From assembly GCF_041296385.1 (NCBI RefSeq), contig NW_027184085.1, forward strand, positions 57,632,109 through 57,696,108: DNA of 64,000 nt. Direction: 5' to 3'. Numbering within the stretch: position 1 is the stretch's first letter; every line of letters begins with the position of its first letter. The position numbers and the translations under genes are program-made. This document shows positions 24,401-33,400 of the stretch, one piece after another. The notes under the pieces are model-generated. The model had not been told where the DNA came from, made no database searches, and was given only the letters and a program-made list of their open reading frames with translations. The DNA is from Aphelocoma coerulescens (lineage: Eukaryota > Chordata > Aves > Passeriformes > Corvidae).

Positions 24401-27400
24401 TGTTCTGTGATTCTTTGATTCTGAGTCAGGACTGAGACTGTGCTGCTGCATGACTTTCATGCACATCTTGCAAAAGGGTGAGGAAGGAACACGACCTTCC
24501 CAACAATACACACCACCAGCCAGTGCTGTCCACTAAAGGGAGGTGACAGTGGGATTTCAAGGAGGAAAAACTACACACTGGGAAAATATTTGTCAGATTT
24601 TCTAATACCTCCCTTTCCAAAAGAACAAATTTGAGCAAAAGTTACAGGCAGTCAGAAATAGTTAAAAAAAACCAAAAAAATCTGCTGAAGGAATTATGTG
24701 AAATGCTTGAGAAAACACACTGATTTCTAAACACCAGTATTTGCCTAGGATTAAAAGTGCTTGGAGTAATTTGAAAACAATGTAACCAAATACTTTCATA
24801 TGTTACTAACTTATTATTCAATGTTTACATGAAAGAGGGAAAGAAAATGGGAATTACAGGGCTATTTACCAAACTTATCTGCAAACAATTAATAGTAGAA
24901 CTTCCACATTATTAGCCATATAGTTAAGAAATGTAATTCCATAATGATGAACTGTCTGGTTTAAATTTGTTCTAACAATCCTGCTGGTGAAAATGGTTGC
25001 CCATATATATAATTATATTTTAGGTATAGAACTGAATCTTACTTTCTCCATAATTTTGTCTTAACTGTCTTAGTGAACTAAGTATTTTCCTGAGACAAAG
25101 AGGACAGACAATTGCTTTTTAGACTATGACATATCTTATCTATGGCCAACTTCTGCTTAACTTTTAGCTCTTCTGAAAAAGTAATTCTTGGATAGTTCTA
25201 CTTTCATAGTTCTCTCTGTTTTAAAGCAGAAATGCAACCCCTAACTAAGCAGGAGTCAGTATAAGGTAGAAAGTTGGATCAGCTCTTTGTAAAACCTCTG
25301 AGTTTTGATTTTTGTAACTACTTGAATTAAAAATGGAATACAGATATAAAATAGTATGAATTCTTCATGCTGTAGCATGAAAGATTTATTATGTAATCCA
25401 TCTTCATAAAAAATAGTACACAACATCAATACGTTGGTAACATTATTTTAATGATCTACAGTATAATGAAGGCAAAAAGACTATGTCAAAAGCAACTATG
25501 AAGAGTCATCAAATTGGGCCTTACACAATGTTGACTAATCCAGCTCCGTTGGTAGTTCAAGATACTTGAAATACTGAAGTCTGTACAAAGATGTAAAGTG
25601 ATACACTTCTGTTCAGCACTATATTATTACTCAGTGATTAAGCAGATTAAAAAGATTTTAGTACTATCTCCTATTCATCAAAGTAAGTGGTAAGTAGCAA
25701 GAAAAAACAGCTTTTAGTACTATTTCCACTTTGACAATACTATCAGTGCTAAAGGACTCTTTTTTACTCAAGACTTTTAATCAATCTGGAATTAACTTCC
25801 ACTGGCAGACTCCCCAGAGCTACTGCTGTCTCCCAACGATCCCTGTATTTGCTTCTGTCAACCCCTTTTCAAAGGAACAGATGAGTACTGATGTAATTAA
25901 AATCATAATCGAAAAATATCTGTCTGCAGAGGCAACCATGGAACAAGAGAGATACACAGCAAGTTGTCAGCATCCCACAATCTAAAGGAAGAGCTCATAA
26001 CTAGTATTTATTCCTTACTACTGGTCTGTATTTTACTTTATGACTACTACCTGAATTTTAAATGGAGAAAGAAGAATGGGAGGAGGAATATGGGAGAGAA
26101 TGGTGGGAGCATGTGGGGAGCAATGAGGGATTGCATGCTATGGAGAATGGCAGGGAAGCAAGAGGAGCAGAAGAGGGAAGAAGTGTGTGAAAAAGAGGAA
26201 AGAGGAGAGGAGGAGGTAGGAGGAATGAGAGAAGAATGGGAGAAGAATAGTGTGGAGAAATGGTGTGACAATAGGAATATAGGGAGAGAGTAGGGAGAAT
26301 GGGAGTAAGAATGGGTAAGAAGAAGGGAAGGAGTTGGGACAAAAGGGAAGTTGGTAGAATGCAAGGGATGAGGGACAGGGGAAGAACCAGCAAAAAGGTA
26401 GGAAGGACAGAGAAGAAAAGGGGTAGGAATGAGGCAGGGGAAGGATAAAAGGGTGTAATGGGGCAGGATGGGAAGAATGAGGGGAATATGGAGTGGAGGA
26501 TGGGGGAGGACAGGGGGAGGAGACTGGGGTAGAATGAGAGGGCAAATGGAGCGGGGTGAATCAGGAGTCTTCACCTTTTACACTTCTCCCCTGCTTTTGC
26601 TTGCAACAAGTAATATTGTGTGTGCAATCACTGCTATACCCTCTGTGGGCAGTAACTTGCAAGCAAATACGGCAAGAAGAGTTTTGTTTCTCTTTATTGC
26701 CAAGGACAGTGGCATGTAATGACCTGGCCTTTAATGATTCTGTTAGAAGAAGTAGCAATCAGAAATTTCAACTCAAGTTAAACACATTAGAAATTTTAAA
26801 AAGTCTGAAAGGAAATATAGAAATAAAAGTTGCTGAAGTATAGCATGGTTCTGAAGTCCTATCACCCCATGAATTCCAGATCTCCTCTTTCTGTTATAAA
26901 AGTACTTGATGAAACAACATTAACAAAAGTGCAATTAAAAGATCAAAAAGCACAATAAACTTTTCATAGCTCAACAAAAATGCTTCTCTAACCAATTCAT
27001 TTCTCCTCCATCAGGAAGAGAAAAATAAAAGAGGATTAATCTGATTTACAGATTGAAAAACAACACTGAATGCACTTTTTGTCAGGGGCAGGGGGAAGGT
27101 CTCCAGCTGGTTCTCATCTATATGCCATGATTCTTCATTTAGTTTACACTATTAAACTAAAAAACCCAGCTTTAATCTTAACTATTACAGTATGCCTTAG
27201 AGTAGATTCTATCATGTAGCATCCTTGATACAGTTTCAGACTCTGGCAAAACATAATCCCTCAGACTGGTCGTGGCCATATGGGTAGTAAATGTATCCAA
27301 CATTTTTTCATTGGCGCCTACATTATTACGTCTTGTCACCAATGGTTTCTCGGGTTTTCAAGTAAATTGTTGCACATACTGTGGTTTGGAGCTGCTGAGA

Positions 27401-30400
27401 TGAAGCCCTACGTTTATCTGCATACAGCCAAATCCTTTTTTGGAACTTTCTTTCCTTCTAATGAACTAACATCTGTTGAAAAAAAGAAACTCATGTTTCC
27501 AGAACACTGTACAGAAATGAGAAAAAACAAAACAGCAGGACACTGCCAAGAAGCTATTGTTGCCAAATTGTGCATGATTTAAAAAAACCTAGAAAATTAC
27601 GGGTGGACAGAAGTGGGCATCATACCTGATCTGTCTTCATTTTGTGAATCACACCTTCTGCATAATTCTGGGATGGTCTTGAGAGAAGTTACAGAATACT
27701 GTAAAAAAGGAAAAAAATGTATAGAGGTAGTAATTAAAAAAGATAAAAAGTAAGATTTTCAAGAGGTTCAAATGTCATGGACACTAACAAAATCTACAAA
27801 CCAAGGGTACTTCTGGCAGTCTGATGGTCTTCTTTGGTTGCATGAGAAAAGCAGATGGCGCCTGCTGTTGTTTCCCACCTTGAGGCATACAAAACACACT
27901 TTCAAAGCTAGAGCAAAGCACCTCCTCACCTCAGATTTTTCCTTCCTGCAGGTCACCACTATTCAAGGCACAAATACAATTCAACACAACGTGAGATACA
28001 TTGGAGGTCAGAACACATCCAGGCTTCACCATAAACCTCAAGGGTCTCACTTTGCCCATCTGTGCATCTATTATGGTGATTGCACTACAACAATCACCAT
28101 GTTTAAAAGTTAGAATTTGAGCTGTCACAAACCAATACGTAAAAGAGATACAGAGTATTTGTGCTGTAAAGATCTCATTTCAGAGAGGGGTGTGTGTATC
28201 CACACATATCAGTTTCTCTAACGTGGGCTTTACTAAAGCAAACTTGTACTATTATTTTGATGTGACAAAACACATCTGATATGAACCCCCATGTTATTCT
28301 CTGAGTTAGCCATTTAAAAACAGGAAAAAAACATCACAGGTGCCACAGGTATTTTACTAAACAGAAATTTTATCTTTATAAACTTGTGGAATACCTTTGG
28401 AAAGACACAAGATCCAGTGTTATAAAACCATACATTCTGATATGCACTTGCTTTGTAGCAAGTCTTCCTTAATCAAATGCTTAAATATTACAGGAATCTC
28501 CACTTAAACAAATGAAAATCCTTATGTCTGTGAAAGAAATATCAATTGCTTTGCTTATACTATTAAAACCAGTATTTTGGAAACTAAAACAGAAAAAAGG
28601 CATTTAGGATTAGCCCAACTGAAATTTTTCTCAGAATACATAAACACCATATGTTTTCAAAGGAACAGATATTTTTAGTGATATATTTAGTTTGTTGTTG
28701 ACCAATGAAGAAAAACAACTACATATAAAACCATATGAACTTTTCACACAAAAAAAGAAACGGTGATATGTTGTTCTGGTTTTTGCTGACAGTTTGTCAT
28801 TCAGTGTTTGACGTGTTCCTAAAGCACAGCTGGCCATCTCCTTCAAAATAATCTAAATTCAAGCTCATGTGACCAATTGCAGAGTAATTTACTTCTCTGG
28901 TGTGAGTTTAAGACTGTTACTCAAATGACTGTAATTACTTCATGAAGCCTAGAAAACCTCCCAGGCCTTACTTTTTTCCTTGCCGACCTAATTCAGGGAT
29001 TGAGAAACCTCAATCACAAGAAGAAACCCTCGTAAGTATTCCCAGGATCAACACTGAACTTATTAATTAAAATGTGTAGCAGCACTCCAGATCTACCCAG
29101 TGATTCCAATCCCCATTAAACAAGGGGTTGTCTATGAGGCTGTGACTGCTTCAGGATGTGACAGCCTAAAGCAAAATAGAACAGAGCAGAGACAGGGAGA
29201 AGGATGCTACTAAAGAAAAATTAATACAACTTAAACACAGACATGGACAAACACCATGTGCTGTGCTTCACTTTAGTTATTGTTTAATAAAGCCTGAGCT
29301 GTTTAGCTATACATCTTGCTATTTCAGCACAAAGACTTAGAATGCAATGTTGAACTGGTCTAGTAAGATTCTTAAAAGAATCCAAGGAGCATGTCTCCAA
29401 GGAATATGGTAGCTTCATAAGACCAGCTGTTGCAGTTTAAACTATTACACAGTTTGTAATTCAATTAGAAAGAGGCCTTTTGTATTCTATTGCTATGTGT
29501 TTTGTCAAGCAACTTCAAAAACAGAAAGCCATCTTTCTTTTTGTCTTTTTCCTGTTCTTTCTTGGAAGAACTGATTTTTTTCTGTTTCAACATTGCTTTA
29601 AAATGTATTCAGTTACCTTGTCCCATTGCCAAAAATCTATTAAATGTTTATAACTTTATTATGCATTTTAATAATATTGCTTTGATTTCATTAACAGATT
29701 TCCTCCCACTTACCTCTATCTTTAAAAAGATGTCTGCAAATTTACGTTTCTGCCTTCTGTATTTTGTGCAAAAATGTAAAGAACCAGCTTTTGGTCCAGG
29801 AAGCAACAAAAATTACTTTTTCAAGTGGACTTTTCCCAACCATAAAAACAATCAATTCCCAGTTCTTCCCACTAGAACTGATTTATTGCATACTCTAGCT
29901 CCAGTTCTAATCATCAGTACTATTTTCTAGCTTTTCTTCAACCATAAATTTCAAGGTTACACAGGACATCAAAAGAGGCTCAGATTGCAACCCTTCCCTG
30001 AAACAGAATTTTAGACTTAATGTTTATTTAACAGCATTTAAAATTAATTACTTCCAACTCTTCATTCAATAATTTCAATTTTTTTGCATACAAAATTAAA
30101 CACCACTTCTCGCATTTCACCAGTGGAGTAATCACATCAGCCAGAGTTGGGGGCCATGCCCAAGGGCATAACTGACAACGTAAGAGCTGAGCACATCATG
30201 TCACTTCGTTAGTCAATGCTTACTGGGATCTTTGGTATTTAACTAAAGTCTGTCGTGGTTGATGGTCACATTCAGTAACAAACTAAGGGCTTGTTCCTAA
30301 GATAATACATGTAATGGAATTTTTGATTGCTGTTTGAGGTCTGGGTTCTTTTTCTGCATTTAATGCCTGCCTATGTCCAACCCAAAACAATGAATTCTAA

Positions 30401-33400
30401 TAAACCCCTAATGAACTTTATAAGATGGAAGAGCAGTATCAACAGCAGATGAGACAAGAAGCAGTAACAAGCAAATGCAAGATATTCCCAGCTTTTTTCA
30501 ACAGGCACTGCTAATTCAGGGAAAAATGGGGCTTCCCTCACAATACAGTACATTTGTTCGTTATGTAACACTGCACTACAGAACCTGAATTAATGCCAAT
30601 GTTAACCTTTTAAATTTCACATGGTTTTCAAATTTTAATGCAATGAATTTAAAAAAAAACACATGAGAAAAAGTGTTTTTAATGTTTAAAAGTGTCTTTA
30701 GTAGGGCTGCTCTTCTCTGTGCCACTTGTCCACCACTTGCAGATGCACTTGTGTCCAAGAAGTAACAGAAAGAAGAAATAACTGATTGTGAGTAGTAGCA
30801 GAGAAATACATACAAAATAGTAAAAACCCAAGTAAATTAAGAAACAGAAGTTACTTTTCAACATTCTGTTGTATCCTAAATGGAGTTAAAGTGCAAAGTT
30901 ATATGCACAGTGTGACTCTCAGACCATATTAGCATAACCATGACACCCCAAAAGCATGAAGCACCATGGCCAATTCCTACTTTTTGCAGTATCAGAACTC
31001 AAATAATTTACTGCCACTGGATCAAGTCACCAATGACTTTGTCCTGCTCTTTAATTCACAGCTCTTTGTTTCCATTTTGTTACTGAAAACAGGCACCTCC
31101 ACCTTCCTACAGCTAATTTTTTTCCAAGTGTTGCCAAGTAGACAGTTTAGCAGTTTCATTTCAGTTTATTTGCTATAGTGGAAAACAAAATGTTTCATTG
31201 ATACTAAAAACCTATTAAATTAGTAACTTTACAACAATTTATTTTCTTAATAATTTATTAACTGTGCAATGCCACCATCTTTCTGAGACATTTATCTGGG
31301 AGTAGCAAGCTATATTGAGAGAAAGTAAAGGAACAGTACTTGGCCTGATGTTGCAGGAAGATGTTTCTCAGTAGTAGTGACAATTTAAACAGCTTCCAAA
31401 TAAAAAACAGAGAAGGAAAGAGATTAGACTGGTGCTGTGCATGTGGAAATATCACCTCCCCAAAATAAATGTCTTTCTTACAGCTGGGATGAGCATCTTT
31501 GGAGCACTGGTTAATTTTTGCTATGTGTTGTTGATAGCATCTTATATAGACACTTGATATGTTATTCTTCCTTTTAGCTTCAAAGGGGACCTATAGAAAC
31601 ACTAACACTGTTAGAGGTACAAAATGAGGTCATTTTGTATTATTTCTGTAAACCAAAAAATAAAATAGTTGCAATAGTTGCTCAATTTGCCAGTGCAATA
31701 TAAATCCTGCACTCCAATCAAAGAGTTAGGAAACCCTCAGGCAACTATACCAACAGCATAAAACTTCAGAGCAAGAATAAATTTATAGTGAAAATCAGGA
31801 GAAATAGGAAAAAGGTGAAAGTGTAAAAACATACATTTGATAATTTGTCTATCATTTAATGCAACTTAAAGGTCTTTTTTTTTTTCCCCCTTCCTTTCTG
31901 GGAGCAGTTATTCATGAAGAAATAAATGAAAATATTCAGCTGGGTTGCTTAATGTCACTGCAGACAGAATATTATTTTTGTTTAACATAAACAAGAGACC
32001 CAGAAACCTATTCTGCTGTCTGAAATACAGACAAATATACTGTACCATTTAGATCTTCTAAAACCATCTTAGTGTATAAAATAAGCATCATATTTGCATT
32101 CCAGAGCCCTGATGGAGTTGGTAGATGTAGCTGCTAAGCCACTCTCAATAATATTTTAAAAGTCATAGCAGTCAGTCTCCAATAACTGGATAAAAGTGAG
32201 TATCACACTGATTTTTAAAAAGGATAAAAAGAAGAGCCTCAGGAACTACTAGCAGGTCAGCCATGCCTCAGTGCCCAGTAAGAGCATGGAACAGATCCTC
32301 CTGGAAATTATGCTGAAACATATGGATGGCAGAGAGGTGATTAGAGATAGCTAGCATGGCTTCACAAAGGGAAAATTGTGCCTGACTAAGATAGTGGCTT
32401 CCTACAATGGAGTGACAAGAGCTATGGATGTCATCTGCCTCAGCTTCTGTAAGGCCTTTGGCACACTGTTTCCAAGTGCCACCTCCTCGCCTCTAATTTG
32501 GAGAGATACAGCTTTGATGGATATGTGTACAAGGAGTTGGCCATGTCCAACAAGTTACAATCAACAGCTCAGTTTCCAAGTAAGACCCAAAAATGAGTGG
32601 TGTCCCTCAAGGATGCATACTGCAACCAATAGTATTTAATATCTTTGTCAAAGGACATTGACGATGGGATCGGGTGCACCCTTAGCAAATTTTCACATGA
32701 CACCAACCTGAGTAGTGTGGTTGATTTGCTGGAGGGATGGAATGCCATCCAGCAGGACCTTGGGAAGGAGGAAGGAATGCCATCCAGAGGGACCTTGGGA
32801 AGGGCTGTGGTGTGAGCCCACGTGAACCTCATAAAGTTCAACAAGATAAAGATCCTGTCCATGTGTCAGAGCAATGCCCAGTATCCATACAGACTTGAGA
32901 GTAGCCCTGCAGAGAAGGACTTGGCATACTGAAGGATGAACAATTTTACATTAACTTGCAATGCTCACTTGCAGACCAGAAAACCAATTGTATCCTGCTG
33001 CACAAAAAGCCTGGCCAGCAGGGTGAGGGAGGTGATTCTCCCCCAGACTTAATTCCTGTGAGAGTCCACCAGGAGTACTGACTCCATCTCAGGAGTTGCT
33101 GGGGCAAAAAAGACATGGACCTGTTCAGTGGCCCAGAAGAAGACCATGAAAACAGCCAGGGGGCTGGAATACCTCTGCTGTGAAGTAAAGCTGAGAGAGT
33201 TGGGGTTCTTCATCCTGGAGAGCAGGAGGCTGCAGGGAGACTTTCTTATGGCCTTCCAATACATTAAAAAGGCTTATGAGAAAAATAGAGAAAGACTGTT
33301 TTCCAGGGCCTGTAGTGACAGGACAAGGGGCAAATGAAAGAACATCAATTTAGATTGACTACAACAAAGCTATTTTTTACAATGGCAGTAGTGAGAGACT

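Larger units (their letters stand above)
16041..27625 (-). other. SNCAIP: SNCAIP intron (11.6 kb)
   Basis: The longest intron in the window. It holds two adjacent CR1 fragments (16.3-17.5 kb), a (CA)n patch, a minus-strand SINE, a CR1 split by a solo LTR (22.2-24.4 kb) and a polypurine tract (26.1-26.6 kb). The stretches 17640-21850 and 24430-26060 are AT-rich unique sequence with only chance open frames. Confidence 0.85.

Noticed and set aside
26047..26574. Overlapping minus-strand open frames of 111-175 codons rich in Ser, Pro, Leu and His
   Set aside because: They arise in several frames at once from the polypurine tract; no start context, splice signal or family resemblance. Composition artefact.
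29490..29930. Plus-strand open frame of 146 codons
   Set aside because: It lies in an AT-rich SNCAIP intron, on the opposite strand, with a Phe/Leu-rich low-information sequence that I cannot relate to any family. Expected by chance.
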